Numbered from the stretch's first letter, positions 45,912 to 56,608 are shown. The stretch is 64,000 bases of DNA from Leeia oryzae DSM 17879 (GCF_000376945.1 NZ_AQXU01000011.1:1-64000), one strand, 5' to 3'. Notes: generated by a model from the sequence alone, not told the origin. Numbers and translations: made by a program.

Positions 45912-47402
45912 TTACTCGGAGGCTGGCAACTCCGCCGGGGCGGGCGCAGCTGGCGCTGCAGGTGCTGCAGGTGCTGCACCATTTAACCCACCCAGCAACA
46001 TGGGTAATGGAATTTCCTTGCCATTCACAAAGAGCTTGCCTGCTTTCCAGACCGCTTTGGTACTCAGTGCCTTGCCACTGCGAACCACAAACCCTTGGGC
46101 CAGCAAACCTTCAATCTGCTGCTCAACCATCGCAGCAGCATCGGTATTGCTATCCAGCCCCAGTTTCGCGCCCAGGCTCTTGGCCGCCAGGTCATGTGCA
46201 ATTTTCTCCGGGAACACAATATCAATCCCTGCGTCCAGTTTTTGCAACAAGCTCATCGGCTGCTGAATTTCGCTTCCATCAAAGCCATTGATCTTTGCAC
46301 GCGCAGAAATCTTGGCTTCACCTTCCGGCAATTGCAGGCTGATGCGATCAATACGGAACTCTGGCGTCTGTTTCAACAAAGGAATGCCATGCTGCATCAG
46401 CACACCGATCATCATGCCTTGCAGCTGCTCTGGTGCCACTTCCTGCTTCTGCAGATCATTCAGCGCATTTGACAGTTTAGACAAGGTCGGCCCGTGCAAG
46501 TGGTTCAGACTCACATCATAGTGTGCTGGGCCATAAGATTTGCCCATGACGGCAATCTTTTCAACACCCAGTTTCACAGCCACATCCAGAAAATCACCTT
46601 GAACCGTGGCATCGGCACTGTAGCCAATATTATCGACCTGCACATTCTGCTGCGGTGCGCGAGTATTGGCAAACGTGATGCCGGCAATATTAAAACCAGC
46701 CTTGCCAATCATCAGGTCATCAAATGCACGCTGGTTGTCACCGGTAAAGGTAATCTTGCCAACCTTCAGGGTTTCGCCATTTTTACCTGACGCATTCAGG
46801 CCTTCGCTCTCAAACAGGTACTGGTTCTTGCTGTAATCGGGTGCGTATGTGATGTTACCTTTCAAGCCAGTCCATTGGATTGTTGCCTCTCCATTTGGAA
46901 TCTGCTTGGTAAAGGCCGGGCTGCTGACCTCCATCTTGCCTTCACCAGACAGACCGACAAGCGTATGAATCGTCAATGGCTTCTGGTCACCAAACACTTC
47001 TGTCAGGGCCTTTTTGACTTCGTCCGGCCAGACCACATCGGTATCAACAGATGCACGGCCAGGCATAAAACTGCCGGAACCGATCATCGGAAACGGGCCA
47101 TGATGAATGGTTTCACGCACAGTCAGCTGCAGCGGAGGCGCTTCTGCACCATACGTCTGCAAAGCTTGACGATAGCTGTAGGCCAGGGTACCACTCAGTG
47201 CAACAGTCCATTCGCTGGTAGAACTGAACAAGCCGCGGTGGTACTCTGACTTGACCACTTTCAAATAAGCCTGCTTATTCAAAAAAGTACGGTAAGCTTC
47301 ATTTTGGGCTTCAACCTTGCCACCCAACCACCATGCACTACCGGTATAGGCAACCGCTGCCGCGGCAACCACAACAACGGGTAATAATATTTTCTTGTTC
47401 AT
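45912..47402 (-). CDS. YdgA-family protein (DUF945)
   Basis: This 496-residue protein has an N-terminal anchor or signal helix (about 5-25, ILLPVVVVAAAAVAYTGSAWW) and a long periplasmic beta-rich DUF945 region, with WTVALSGTLAYSY and HGPFPMIGSG near the start as in E. coli YdgA. The end is an Ala/Pro run (about 478-496, PAAPAAPAAPAPAELPASE). The function of YdgA is poorly defined; AsmA-like proteins are distant relatives. It is a single gene with its own terminator. Confidence 0.85.
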   Translation of the reverse strand: MNKKILLPVVVVAAAAVAYTGSAWWLGGKVEAQNEAYRTFLNKQAYLKVVKSEYHRGLFSSTSEWTVALSGTLAYSYRQALQTYGAEAPPLQLTVRETIHHGPFPMIGSGSFMPGRASVDTDVVWPDEVKKALTEVFGDQKPLTIHTLVGLSGEGKMEVSSPAFTKQIPNGEATIQWTGLKGNITYAPDYSKNQYLFESEGLNASGKNGETLKVGKITFTGDNQRAFDDLMIGKAGFNIAGITFANTRAPQQNVQVDNIGYSADATVQGDFLDVAVKLGVEKIAVMGKSYGPAHYDVSLNHLHGPTLSKLSNALNDLQKQEVAPEQLQGMMIGVLMQHGIPLLKQTPEFRIDRISLQLPEGEAKISARAKINGFDGSEIQQPMSLLQKLDAGIDIVFPEKIAHDLAAKSLGAKLGLDSNTDAAAMVEQQIEGLLAQGFVVRSGKALSTKAVWKAGKLFVNGKEIPLPMLLGGLNGAAPAAPAAPAAPAPAELPASE

Positions 47403-47519
47403 TGTCTACTGATCAATAGGTTAAGATAAAACAACATGTTATCAAATATATGCCCTCGCCACACGGGTATGACGATTATATTTTCAGATTAGCATCATCA
47501 ATTTTACAAGGTAGCGCCA

Positions 47520-48785
47520 ATGATCGAACCCTCCGAGATAGAAGCCCTCTGGCAAGATTTGTCCCTCGGACCTGCACAGGCCAGTCAGTTAAAACAGCTG
47601 GTCATCATTTTCCTGTCCCTGGGTCTGGCCTGGATGCTTCATCGCATCCTGCGACCCAAACAGCAAGCCGACCGGCAATGGCAATTTGGCGTAATGAGTT
47701 TTCATCGGGTGCTATTCCCGTTGAGCGCCCTTTGCGGTGTTGAGCTTGGCAAACACATCCTGCATCCGCATCAGTCGGTCCGGCTACTCAATGCCGCGGC
47801 ATCCTTACTGATCGCATTGACGATTATCCGTCTGTCGGTTTACATCCTCAGGAACGTGTTTAGCGAGGCCCGCTGGCTGAAAGTATCAGAAAAAAGCCTG
47901 GTCGCCCTGATCTGGACGGGTTTTGCCCTGCACATGACCGGCCAATTGAGCTGGATCATCAACGCGCTGGACGAACTGGACTTCTCGATCGGCAAGCACC
48001 AGATTTCTGTGCTCATGCTGATCAATGGCGCCCTGTCCGTCACCATCACCCTGATGATTGCACTCTGGATCGGACGGGCCATCGAGCGCAAGATACTGGC
48101 TTCTGAAGTTCTCGACAGTAGCTTGCGCGTCATGCTGGCCAAATTAAGCCGGGCCTTGCTGGTAATTGTCGGCGTGATGATCGCACTGCCACTCGTTGGG
48201 GTTGACCTGACCCTGTTCTCGGTCTTTGGCGGAGCATTTGGTGTCGGTCTGGGCTTGGGCCTGCAGAAAATTGCCAGCAACTATGTGAGTGGCTTCATCA
48301 TCCTGATCGACAGGTCCATCCGCCTGGGAGACTTCCTCACGGTCGATCACCGCTATGGCCAGGTAACCCGCTTAACCGCCCGCTATATGGTCCTGCAGTC
48401 ATCAGATGGCACCGAAGCCATCATCCCTAACGATACACTGGTCACTTCGGTGGTGATCAATCACACCTACAGCAACCCGCTGATGCTGGTTCAAATCCCG
48501 ATTATGATTACGCACGACAGCGACCAGCAAAAAGCTCGGGACATCATGCTGGCCTCAGCCAATACTGCTGCGCGCATACTTGTGGAACCAAGTGCCGTGG
48601 TGCTGATCAAAGCACTAACCCCTGAAGGCATCGCACTGGAACTGAATGCCTGGATTTCCGACCCTGAAAATGGCACCGGCCCGCTCAGGTCAGAAATTCT
48701 GGTACGTATTGATGAAGGCTTCAAGGCTAACGGTATACGGATACCCGCCATGGCCTATATGGCTGGCTCATTGCAAACTAAATAA
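47520..48785 (+). CDS. MscS-family mechanosensitive channel
   Basis: This 421-residue small-conductance channel homologue has about six TM helices, two or three more than E. coli MscS. The pore-lining helix and lid follow: FGGAFGVGLGLGLQKIASNYVSGFIILIDRSIRLGDFL near 235-275, then the beta domain GQVTRLTARYMVLQSSDGTEAIIPNDTL and a cytoplasmic vestibule. It opens under membrane tension to release solutes. The desaturase gene follows after 67 bases in the same direction. Confidence 0.92.
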   Translation: MIEPSEIEALWQDLSLGPAQASQLKQLVIIFLSLGLAWMLHRILRPKQQADRQWQFGVMSFHRVLFPLSALCGVELGKHILHPHQSVRLLNAAASLLIALTIIRLSVYILRNVFSEARWLKVSEKSLVALIWTGFALHMTGQLSWIINALDELDFSIGKHQISVLMLINGALSVTITLMIALWIGRAIERKILASEVLDSSLRVMLAKLSRALLVIVGVMIALPLVGVDLTLFSVFGGAFGVGLGLGLQKIASNYVSGFIILIDRSIRLGDFLTVDHRYGQVTRLTARYMVLQSSDGTEAIIPNDTLVTSVVINHTYSNPLMLVQIPIMITHDSDQQKARDIMLASANTAARILVEPSAVVLIKALTPEGIALELNAWISDPENGTGPLRSEILVRIDEGFKANGIRIPAMAYMAGSLQTK

Positions 48786-48852
48786 GCAGACAGCCATTTT
48801 TTTCTGTAGAATCATTGGTTTATATTTTTTCGAAACAGGCACTAGCATACGT

Positions 48853-50037
48853 ATGACATATTTGAATGGTCTGATTGACTTGCCTTGGTGGGGCTATATC
48901 CTTGTGGCACTGGGACTTACCCACATCACCATGGCGTCCGTCACTATCTTTCTGCATCGCCATCAGGCCCACAAGGCGCTGGATTTGCATGCTATCCCAT
49001 CCCATTTCTTCCGCTTCTGGCTGTGGATGACCTCAGGCATGCAGACAAAAGAGTGGGCGGCGGTGCATCGCAAACATCACGCCCGCTGTGAAAAAGCTGA
49101 AGATCCCCATAGCCCTTGGGTATTTGGCATCAAGAAGGTCATGCTAGAAGGTGCAGAACTATATCGCACCGAGGCAAAGAATCAGGAAACCCTGGACAAG
49201 TTCGGCAAAGGAACACCTGACGACTGGCTAGAGCGCAATCTGTACACCAAATACAGCACCCTTGGCATTACCCTGATGTTCCTGATCAACATCACCCTGT
49301 TCGGGCCAAATGGCATCTGGATCTGGGCAGTGCAAATGGCATGGACGCCTTTCTTTGCGGCCGGCGTCATCAATGGCCTGGCACACTGGTGGGGTTATCG
49401 CAACTTCGAATGCGAAGACAAAAGCACCAATATTTTCCCATGGGGCATTTTGATCGCAGGTGAAGAACTGCACAATAATCATCACACCTTTGGGACTTCT
49501 GCCAAGTTGTCTTACAAATGGTACGAGTTTGATATTGGCTGGATGTACATCCAGATTCTGTCAGCATTAGGTCTGGCAAAAGTGCGTCGCACCATTCCGA
49601 AAATGGCAGAAGAACCCGCCAAACAAATTGTTGACCAGGCAACACTGGAAGCGATCATCACCAACCGCTACATCATTGCCTCTCGCTATGCCCGAAGCCT
49701 GAAGAGCATCTGCGCTGACGAACTGCAGAAACTACAGCAGTCCGCCAAGTTGTCTCATGAGCTGAAGTGGTCGCAGTTCAAACGTTGGCTGAAACAGGAT
49801 GCCAAAGACACACCGCATGAAGAGCATACACAATTGAAGCATCTGCTCGCGCACAGTACGGTACTGGCAACGGTATACAGCATGCGTCAGGAGCTATCCG
49901 CACTGTGGGAAAGATCTTCCCTGACTTCCGAACAGTTACTGCAAAAACTGCATGACTGGTGCAACCGGGCAGAAGCAAGCAATATTGATGCACTCAAAGA
50001 GTTCTCAACACGTTTGCGGCGCACAGCCACCGCCTGA
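48853..50037 (+). CDS. Delta-9-type fatty acid (acyl-CoA) desaturase
   Basis: This membrane diiron desaturase (394 residues) introduces a double bond into acyl chains. The three histidine boxes are HRHQAH near 37-42, HRKHH near 73-77 and HNNHH near 209-213, with four hydrophobic helices placed between them. The C-terminal 130 residues are helical, charged and beyond the catalytic core. The frame runs back into the channel gene, but MTYLNGLIDLPWWGYI at 48853 is the natural start. Membrane fluidity control links it loosely to the mechanosensitive channel upstream. Confidence 0.93.
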   Translation: MTYLNGLIDLPWWGYILVALGLTHITMASVTIFLHRHQAHKALDLHAIPSHFFRFWLWMTSGMQTKEWAAVHRKHHARCEKAEDPHSPWVFGIKKVMLEGAELYRTEAKNQETLDKFGKGTPDDWLERNLYTKYSTLGITLMFLINITLFGPNGIWIWAVQMAWTPFFAAGVINGLAHWWGYRNFECEDKSTNIFPWGILIAGEELHNNHHTFGTSAKLSYKWYEFDIGWMYIQILSALGLAKVRRTIPKMAEEPAKQIVDQATLEAIITNRYIIASRYARSLKSICADELQKLQQSAKLSHELKWSQFKRWLKQDAKDTPHEEHTQLKHLLAHSTVLATVYSMRQELSALWERSSLTSEQLLQKLHDWCNRAEASNIDALKEFSTRLRRTATA

Positions 50038-50055
50038 CCTGCTTGTTAAGTTTTG

Positions 50056-50093
50056 CCAATAAAAAACCTCGCCATGGCGAGGTTTTTTATTGG
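50056..50093. terminator. Bidirectional terminator between the desaturase gene and aroB
   Basis: A near-complete 38-base palindrome: CCAATAAAAAACCTCGCC (50056-50073) and its complement to 50093, with AT at the centre. It is G-C rich inside and A/T rich outside, serving both convergent genes. Confidence 0.95.
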
Positions 50094-50112
50094 CTGCCGA
50101 CTCAACCTAACA

Positions 50113-51195
50113 TCAAGACAGCACCTTATTCAGAACATCAGATGAAACATCATCCGTAATAAAGGCATTTGCCAAACCACGCATCATGATAAAGCGGATG
50201 CGACCTGCATCATTCTTTTTATCTACCTGCATTAGTTCAATGTAACGGGCAACGCCTAGGGATGGAGCGGCCACTGGCAGGCCTGCAGCTTCCAGCAGAC
50301 GCTTGATTCGCGCCAGTTCATCAGCCCTTAGTAAACCCATTTCCTGCGACGCCGCTGCAGCCAGCATCATACCCGCTGCGACTGCCTCACCATGCAGCCA
50401 GACACCATACCCCATACCCGCTTCAATGGCATGCCCAAATGTATGCCCAAGGTTTAACAGTGCCCGTACACCACCTTCTGTCTCGTCTGCTGCCACGATC
50501 CGGGCTTTATTCCGGCAACACCAGGCAACCGCCTCTGTCAGGGTTGCAATATCCCTCGACATCAGACGTGCCATGTTCTGTTCAAGCCATTCAAACAAGG
50601 GCAAGTCATCAATCAGACCATACTTGATCACTTCAGCCAGACCTGCAGAGAACTCTCTGTCTGGCAAGGTCATCAAGGTAGAAACATCCGCAACAACAGC
50701 CTTTGGCTGATAGAACGCGCCAATCATGTTCTTGCCAAGCGGGTGATTGATACCCGTTTTACCGCCAACCGAAGAATCCACCTGGGATAATAGCGTCGTC
50801 GGAATCTGGATAAACGGAATGCCCCGCATATAGGTTGCCGCCGCATACCCCGTCATATCCCCAACCACACCGCCACCCAAGGCAACCAGTGTCGTCTTGC
50901 GATCACACCGGGCCGCTAACAAGGCGCTGTAAATCAGATCCAGATGCTGTGAGTCTTTATATTGCTCACCATCGGGCAGCACCACATGCGTCACCTCCAT
51001 CCCCATCGCTTGCAATGCCCGGAGAACGGCTTCCAGATACAAAGGCGCTACCGTCTCATTGGTCACAATCATGGCGTGCTTGCTTTTAAACTTGCCTTTC
51101 AGCAACACAGGCAACTGCGCCAGGAGATCTTTACCGATCAGAATGGGATAACTGCGTTCACCAAGATCAAGATGGAGAGAGATATGTTCAGTCAT
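50113..51195 (-). CDS. aroB: 3-dehydroquinate synthase
   Basis: AroB cyclises DAHP to dehydroquinate in the shikimate pathway using NAD and a divalent metal. The 360-residue enzyme shows the NAD-binding [12 protein letters not shown] and [19 protein letters not shown], then [26 protein letters not shown], with metal ligands Glu in GLAEVIKYG, His in [11 protein letters not shown] and His in [10 protein letters not shown]. It overlaps aroK by 8 bases at the end of the pilus operon, as in many proteobacteria. Confidence 0.97.
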   Translation of the reverse strand: MTEHISLHLDLGERSYPILIGKDLLAQLPVLLKGKFKSKHAMIVTNETVAPLYLEAVLRALQAMGMEVTHVVLPDGEQYKDSQHLDLIYSALLAARCDRKTTLVALGGGVVGDMTGYAAATYMRGIPFIQIPTTLLSQVDSSVGGKTGINHPLGKNMIGAFYQPKAVVADVSTLMTLPDREFSAGLAEVIKYGLIDDLPLFEWLEQNMARLMSRDIATLTEAVAWCCRNKARIVAADETEGGVRALLNLGHTFGHAIEAGMGYGVWLHGEAVAAGMMLAAAASQEMGLLRADELARIKRLLEAAGLPVAAPSLGVARYIELMQVDKKNDAGRIRFIMMRGLANAFITDDVSSDVLNKVLS

Positions 51196-51730
51196 GAATC
51201 AATGCTTCAAGCTTGGGTTCAATATGAGAGAGTAAGGTTGCAACCGTTTGCCGGCTGGTATCAATGACCATATCAGCAACCTCACGATAGAGCGGATCGC
51301 GCACGTCAAACAACTGCTGGAGTTTTGCACGTGGATTCGCCGTTTGTAGCAATGGACGATTTTTATCGAGCTTGGTCCGCATGTACAAATCATCAACATT
51401 GGCCCGCAAATAAATCACCAAGCCGCGTTGCTTGAGGCATTGCCGATTCTCCGGGTTAAGAATCGCACCGCCGCCTGTTGCCAACACAATGTTATTCAGG
51501 CCTGACAGTTCAGCAATCATGTCCCGCTCGCGTTCCCGAAACTTTTCCTCGCCCTCAATCTCAAAGATTGTCGCGATCCGGACACCCGTCCGAGCCTCGA
51601 TCTCATGATCAGAATCATAAAACTGCTTGTCAAAGCGCTTGGCCAAAGCACGCCCTACGGTCGTCTTGCCCGCACCCATCAAACCCACCAAAAAGAAATT
51701 GCCCGTCATGTCTAGTGCCATGACGGGCAT
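51188..51730 (-). CDS. aroK: Shikimate kinase
   Basis: AroK phosphorylates shikimate. Up to 180 residues, it has P-loop GLMGAGKTT (near 16-24), shikimate-site [11 protein letters not shown] and ATGGGAIL, and the lid Arg segment. Three Met codons (positions 1, 4 and 8) could start translation; family alignment favours MTGNFFLVG at 51709. None has a clear Shine-Dalgarno sequence. An 11-bp inverted repeat covers all three, so translation may depend on coupling to pilQ, which ends 19 bases before the first Met. Confidence 0.94.
   Translation of the reverse strand: MPVMALDMTGNFFLVGLMGAGKTTVGRALAKRFDKQFYDSDHEIEARTGVRIATIFEIEGEEKFRERERDMIAELSGLNNIVLATGGGAILNPENRQCLKQRGLVIYLRANVDDLYMRTKLDKNRPLLQTANPRAKLQQLFDVRDPLYREVADMVIDTSRQTVATLLSHIEPKLEALIHD
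51700..51729 (-). repeat. Inverted repeat across the aroK start
   Basis: TGCCCGTCATG (51700-51710) and CATGACGGGCA (51719-51729) are perfect 11-bp arms with an 8-base loop. In the mRNA the hairpin would hold the second and third possible start codons in its two arms and sit at the first. It could limit aroK translation unless ribosomes leaving pilQ open it. There is no T-run, so it is not a terminator. Confidence 0.6.
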
Positions 51731-51749
51731 TGTAACGGATTTAGTGCAA

Positions 51750-53828
51750 TTAGCGTACAGCTAAGCGGTCATCCAGAATACGAGGGGTAATGAAAATCAT
51801 CAATTCAGTTTTGGTATCCGTTTTGGACTTTGTCTTAAACAACCATCCGAACACAGGGATGTCACCAAGCACAGGGGTTTTGCTTATATCATTCCGATTA
51901 ACTTCTTCATAAATACCACCAATAACAGTTGTATCTCCGTTAGCCAGCAGCGCCTGAGTTGTTACCTGATTGGTATTTACGATATAACCGGCATCAGTCA
52001 ATGCACCAAGCGTATCTTTATTAACCACAATCACAAGACTGACACGGTTATCAGGGGTAATCTGTGGTGTCACATCAAGTGATAACACCACATCCTTAAA
52101 GGAAGTTGTACACGTTACAGTCGTACCTGTACTACATACTTTATAAGGCACCTGAAAGCCTTGCTTGATCGTAGCCTTTGCCTGATCCAGAGTGACGACT
52201 CTTGGAGAGCTGATAATTTTCCCTTTATTGTCTAGTTCTAGCGCTGACAGCGCCAAACTCAATACTTCACCGGTAGGGCTATGAGTTAATGACAGCAGGA
52301 AACTTGAACCGCCATCAGTAGATGACAAAGACGGGGCACTTCCCCCACCCAAACCAGAGCCAGAGCTTATTGTCGTATCCTTGCTACCCCACAACCCTCT
52401 AGAACCAGTTGAAGATGGTTTATAAGACAACGCACCGCCAATCTTCCCAGAAAAATCCTGATCCGCGATCACAATCCGGGCTTCAATCATTACCTGACGG
52501 GTTGGCACATCAATTTTCGTCAACAGATCTCGAAACTCCTCCAGCTTGGATGGGATTTCTTTGAGGAAAATCTGGTTGGTCCGTTCATCGACAATCACGC
52601 TTCCGCGCTTGGACAGAAATGGATACTTTTCGTCTTTCAAAAAGTCATACACTACCTTGGCTTTTTGATAATTGATCTGAAAAACCTCCGTCTTTAGCGG
52701 TTCCAACTCTGTAATGCTTTGTTGGGTTTCTAGCTCCAGTTTTTCTTTGGTAGCCAACTCTTCGCGCGGAGCAACCAGCACTACATTGCCTTTCTTGCGA
52801 CTGTCCAGACCTTTGGCTTGCAGCACAATATCAAAAGCTTGGTCCCAAGGAACATCTTTCAAACGCAAGGTCAAATTGCCGGTGACGGTATCGCTGGTAA
52901 TGATGTTCATACCAGTGAAATCCGCAAGAACAGCAATCACGGAACGAACATCCACATTCTGGAAGTTAAGTGACAGTTTCTCGCCCGAATAGACGCGTGC
53001 CTGGGTAGGCTTGCGGTCGCTAGAAGCTTCTTTCAGCTCAACCACCAGCTTGTTATCAGTCTGATAAGATGAGTATTCCCAGTTGCCTTTAGGCTCAATC
53101 GTGATGCGGGTATTTGCGCCCACGTCTTTGGCTTCGACAAACTGGACTGGCGTACCAAAATCAGTCACATCCATGCGGCGACGAAGATTTTCAGGCAGTT
53201 TACCTTTACTGATATCGACCACAAGTAACTTGCCCTGCTGCCGAATGTCAACACCTGCACTGCCACGGGCCAAATCAATAATCACACGCCCTTCGCCCTG
53301 TTGGCCCTTACGAAATTCGATATCCTGAATTGCATCTCCTGTAGTAACTGGAGCAGCACTAGTTACAGAAGGAACCACGGTAGCTGTTACCCCTGCAGTT
53401 GCAGCCGTTGACGCGGTTGTAGCTCCAACAGGTGCAAGGGACACTAATACATCCTGTCCATCTGTAGCAACTTCATAAGGTGCATTTTGCAAGAGACTCA
53501 GCACCAAGCGAGTACGCCCACCGACCTCAACCAAATTCACCGCACGCAAATTACCCTGCGGGGCTGGCTGGCTACTAACAGGCACACCATTCGCAACATC
53601 CGCAAAATCCAGAGCAATACGCGGTGGTGTCGCCACAGAAAACCCCGTCGGTTTTGTCGCAGGCTTTTGCAAGTGAATTTTAATCAGGGTTTTATCACCC
53701 GGCAGAGCAGAAACATTGATGCTTTCAATGGTATTGGACGCTGCCATTACCATGGACGAATAACACCCGACAGCCACCATGATCAGGCTTCTGAACGCCG
53801 AATATTTTTGCAGCGTACGGTTTATCAT
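51750..53828 (-). CDS. pilQ: Type IV pilus secretin PilQ
   Basis: PilQ forms the outer-membrane ring through which the pilus passes. The 692-residue precursor has a signal peptide (ending near VMAAS), two AMIN domains (about 32-125 and 160-260) that bind peptidoglycan, an N0/STN domain ([20 protein letters not shown], near 282), an N1 domain, and the secretin core from about 440 with [13 protein letters not shown] and the C-terminal VIGGIYEEV...[14 protein letters not shown] region. A Thr/Ala/Val-rich linker (about 133-165) separates the AMIN domains. It follows pilP with a one-base overlap. Confidence 0.97.
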   Translation of the reverse strand: MINRTLQKYSAFRSLIMVAVGCYSSMVMAASNTIESINVSALPGDKTLIKIHLQKPATKPTGFSVATPPRIALDFADVANGVPVSSQPAPQGNLRAVNLVEVGGRTRLVLSLLQNAPYEVATDGQDVLVSLAPVGATTASTAATAGVTATVVPSVTSAAPVTTGDAIQDIEFRKGQQGEGRVIIDLARGSAGVDIRQQGKLLVVDISKGKLPENLRRRMDVTDFGTPVQFVEAKDVGANTRITIEPKGNWEYSSYQTDNKLVVELKEASSDRKPTQARVYSGEKLSLNFQNVDVRSVIAVLADFTGMNIITSDTVTGNLTLRLKDVPWDQAFDIVLQAKGLDSRKKGNVVLVAPREELATKEKLELETQQSITELEPLKTEVFQINYQKAKVVYDFLKDEKYPFLSKRGSVIVDERTNQIFLKEIPSKLEEFRDLLTKIDVPTRQVMIEARIVIADQDFSGKIGGALSYKPSSTGSRGLWGSKDTTISSGSGLGGGSAPSLSSTDGGSSFLLSLTHSPTGEVLSLALSALELDNKGKIISSPRVVTLDQAKATIKQGFQVPYKVCSTGTTVTCTTSFKDVVLSLDVTPQITPDNRVSLVIVVNKDTLGALTDAGYIVNTNQVTTQALLANGDTTVIGGIYEEVNRNDISKTPVLGDIPVFGWLFKTKSKTDTKTELMIFITPRILDDRLAVR

Positions 53829-54355
53829 TATTTTCGCTCCTGCTCAACGAGTTTTAAACTGGCGCCGCGTTCAGACCAGTCTCCATTACTATCTTCAACA
53901 AGCTCTTTAATTAATAAGCCAGTATCATCAATACTGGTAATTACACCAAAATTCCGGCCGATATGATTGCCCGTTTTGGCTTTGAACAACTCACCACTGG
54001 GGGCTTTAATTAAAGCCAGCATGCCTTCTTTTTTATTGTTCAGCGTACCGACCATCAGCAACTTATCAAGATCAAACTCTTCCAGCGCTTCTTTTTTCCA
54101 GTTGGGATCTGGGGAGTTTGCGCCCTTGCCTTTTATCTGCTGAATTTTTGAGCTCGAAAATGGATCAACCATATCATAGGCTTGATACACAAAAGGTGTA
54201 TATGGCTGAATCGCTGGCACCGGGTCAATATGACTGCGAAAAGAGGCCGTCTCATTTTTCATCCACTCATCCAAATCCTCTGTACCAGAACCTGAACAAG
54301 CAGATAACAATAGAGTTCCCGGAAGAATCAAGAGCGTCACGCCTAAATATCTCAT
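53828..54355 (-). CDS. pilP: Type IV pilus lipoprotein PilP
   Basis: PilP links the inner-membrane PilN/PilO pair to the PilQ secretin. The 175-residue precursor has lipobox LSAC with Cys at 20, a disordered middle that binds PilN/PilO (YTPFVYQAYDMVDPFS near 52-67), and a C-terminal beta-sandwich with VGTLNNKKEGMLALIKAPSGELFKAKTGNHIGRNFG. It starts 2 bases after pilO. Confidence 0.95.
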   Translation of the reverse strand: MRYLGVTLLILPGTLLLSACSGSGTEDLDEWMKNETASFRSHIDPVPAIQPYTPFVYQAYDMVDPFSSSKIQQIKGKGANSPDPNWKKEALEEFDLDKLLMVGTLNNKKEGMLALIKAPSGELFKAKTGNHIGRNFGVITSIDDTGLLIKELVEDSNGDWSERGASLKLVEQERK

Positions 54356-54357
54356 GG

Positions 54358-54981
54358 CTATTTCTTCCCTTCCGGTTTAGCGGCATCCATTTCCTGCGCA
54401 TCCAGGTAACGGAATGTTTTGGCTGTTGTCGACATTGACATGACACCATCTTTGCCGTTAGTAATTTCTATATTATTCAGGTTTACAATACGCGGTAGCT
54501 GGGCAATGTCACTGGCAAACTTGGCAAAATCATGATAAGCCCCACTGATCCTGATTTCGATAGGCAATTCGGCCATTTCATTCGTCTTGATTTCATTTGC
54601 AGCAGGCTTAAACAAAACGAAGGTTAGACCACGGCCAACACCAGCCTGGTTGATATCAGTCAGTAGCGCATCCATCTCAGACTTTTTGGGCAATTGTTTG
54701 AGGAGCTCCCCAAGAGAGGAACGAATCTCTTCCAGTTGCTGCTTATAGGCAGGCAAGTTCACTGCCTTGCGTTTACTGTCCAGATATTCGGTCTTTAAAG
54801 CTTCTTCTTTTTCTTTTGCAGCTGTATGCTCGTCTATCTGGCTTTGCCAGAACAGGAAATATGCAGCCGTCTGAATAAGCACAAAAATAATCACAAAGAC
54901 AGCTATCTTTGCAGGGAAAGGCCATATGCCAATCTCTTTGATATCCAGATTTCTATATTCGTCTAGGTCGATTGCCATCAT
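54358..54981 (-). CDS. pilO: Type IV pilus inner-membrane protein PilO
   Basis: PilO pairs with PilN in the periplasm as part of the alignment complex. The 207-residue protein has a short cytoplasmic N terminus, a TM helix near 24-46 (IAVFVIIFVLIQTAAYFLFW), a coiled coil 48-105, and a ferredoxin-like domain to about 190. The start overlaps the pilN stop by 4 bases. Confidence 0.95.
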   Translation of the reverse strand: MMAIDLDEYRNLDIKEIGIWPFPAKIAVFVIIFVLIQTAAYFLFWQSQIDEHTAAKEKEEALKTEYLDSKRKAVNLPAYKQQLEEIRSSLGELLKQLPKKSEMDALLTDINQAGVGRGLTFVLFKPAANEIKTNEMAELPIEIRISGAYHDFAKFASDIAQLPRIVNLNNIEITNGKDGVMSMSTTAKTFRYLDAQEMDAAKPEGKK

Positions 54982-55547
54982 TTCCCCTTCAGAGCCGTCG
55001 TTTGATCATCTGGCTCTCGCTTGATCTCTGCAGACATAGAGAACTCGTTTAGCTTTGCATCCCCTGATTTCTTGATTTCAATCAGTCGCGGCGAAACAAG
55101 GAAAGTTGAGTTCTCAATATTCCGGATGAAAGTGGACACACGGGCGTTAGACTGCGTCATCCCGGACAGGTCAATCCTGTTGTCACTTTGTTTGACCGAG
55201 GTAAGATAAATACCTTCAGGCGTCAGTCGTGTCAGTTGATCAAGTAACTGAACAACTTCTGAACGGCTTATTTGCAGTTTTTCTACAACCTGCTTTCTTG
55301 CAAGCAAGGAGGCACGCTCCTGCTTCAGGCCATCGATGTCTTTGATTTGCTTTTTCAGCATATCAATATTCGATTGCAGGTAATCATTTCTACGATTCTG
55401 ATTTGCAATCAGCTCATCCAGATACTGAAACCCGCCAAATGCAAATATTAATGCACCCAGCAATACAAAGGTTATGGCAACATAAAACTGCCGGACTTGT
55501 TGAGCCTTGCGCAGTTCTCTATGAGGGAGCAGGTTTAGTCTTATCAT
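54978..55547 (-). CDS. pilN: Type IV pilus inner-membrane protein PilN
   Basis: This 189-residue protein begins MIRLNLLPHRE, the conserved peptide that inserts into PilM. It then has a TM helix near 23-44, a coiled coil 46-100, and a ferredoxin-like domain with TPEGIYLTSVKQSDNRIDLSG. It joins the cytoplasmic PilM ring to periplasmic PilO. It overlaps both neighbours by 4 bases. Confidence 0.95.
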   Translation of the reverse strand: MIRLNLLPHRELRKAQQVRQFYVAITFVLLGALIFAFGGFQYLDELIANQNRRNDYLQSNIDMLKKQIKDIDGLKQERASLLARKQVVEKLQISRSEVVQLLDQLTRLTPEGIYLTSVKQSDNRIDLSGMTQSNARVSTFIRNIENSTFLVSPRLIEIKKSGDAKLNEFSMSAEIKREPDDQTTALKGK

Positions 55548-56608
55548 GATTCGAACTTGCGTAGTGCCAGACCACAGGCGATCAAGAGCGCTGGCGCGTC
55601 TTGCAGTAACTGCCTAGGTTTGATCCGACTGGGTTGAGACATGCCAAGGAAAGGGTTGGCAATCAGTGTACTGACTTGGGTTCTGTTCGCAACCACTTCA
55701 TCCAGCCCGGGAATACTACCGCAACCGCCACCCAGCAAAATGAAGTCAACCTGATTAAACTGGGTAGATGCAAAAAAGAACTGCAGGGAACGACTGACTT
55801 CTTGCGCCAGTGACTCCATGAATGGTTTCAACACTTCAGGCTCATAAGCCTCAGGTAAACCACCGCTCTTTTTGGCAATTTCTGCTTCATCCGGAGACAG
55901 ATTAAACCGCCGCTGGATATCCTGTGTCAGCTGATTGCCACCAAAGGCCTGCTCGCGCAAGAACACTTGCTGGCCATTCCTGAGCACCATGATGTGCATC
56001 ATGGTGGCGCCCACATCGACAACGGCAATGGTCTGGTCTTGCCCAGCACCAGGCAGTTGTCGCTGAATCAGCTCGAAGGCAGCTTGCGTCGCAAATGACT
56101 CGACATCCATCACAAGCGTTTTCAAGCCACCGGCTTCGGCAACAGCGACTCTGTCTTCAACTTTTTCTTTTTTGGACGCCGCGATCAGCACCTCAACTTC
56201 TGAAGGTGTCGCCGGTGAAGGTCCAATGATCTGGAAATCCAGATTGACTTCTTCCAGCGCAAAGGGAATGTACTGGTTGGCTTCTGACTCAACCTGCATT
56301 TCCAGCTCGCGATCACGCAAGCCGGCTGGTACGGTAATCTTCTTGGTAATAACGGCACCTGAAGGCAGGGCCAGCGCCGCATTGCGGGTTCTGCAGCCCA
56401 GCTTTCGCCATGCGCGTTTGATCGCCTCACTGACCACATCAAAATTATTGATGTTACCGTCAGCCATTGCTTCTTTGGGGAGGGGTTCTATCACATAACG
56501 TTCAATCGCCAGATTTTTGCCATTTTTACTAAGTTCAACCATCTTGATGGCAGCGGTGCTAATATCAACACCGATTAACGGGGGCGATTTGGGCTTGAAA
56601 AAATCCAT
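55544..56608 (-). CDS. pilM: Type IV pilus actin-like ATPase PilM
   Basis: PilM is a cytoplasmic actin-fold protein that binds the PilN N terminus. About 354 residues from MDFFKPKSPPLIGVDIST; the nucleotide-binding motifs are GVDISTAAIKMVEL at the start, VVDVGATMMHIMVL in the middle and ILLGGGCGSIPGLDEVV near the end. The frame also opens at a TTG at 56626, which has GAGG 9 bases upstream, so six extra residues are possible. It is the first gene of pilMNOPQ-aroK-aroB. Confidence 0.95.
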   Translation of the reverse strand: MDFFKPKSPPLIGVDISTAAIKMVELSKNGKNLAIERYVIEPLPKEAMADGNINNFDVVSEAIKRAWRKLGCRTRNAALALPSGAVITKKITVPAGLRDRELEMQVESEANQYIPFALEEVNLDFQIIGPSPATPSEVEVLIAASKKEKVEDRVAVAEAGGLKTLVMDVESFATQAAFELIQRQLPGAGQDQTIAVVDVGATMMHIMVLRNGQQVFLREQAFGGNQLTQDIQRRFNLSPDEAEIAKKSGGLPEAYEPEVLKPFMESLAQEVSRSLQFFFASTQFNQVDFILLGGGCGSIPGLDEVVANRTQVSTLIANPFLGMSQPSRIKPRQLLQDAPALLIACGLALRKFES

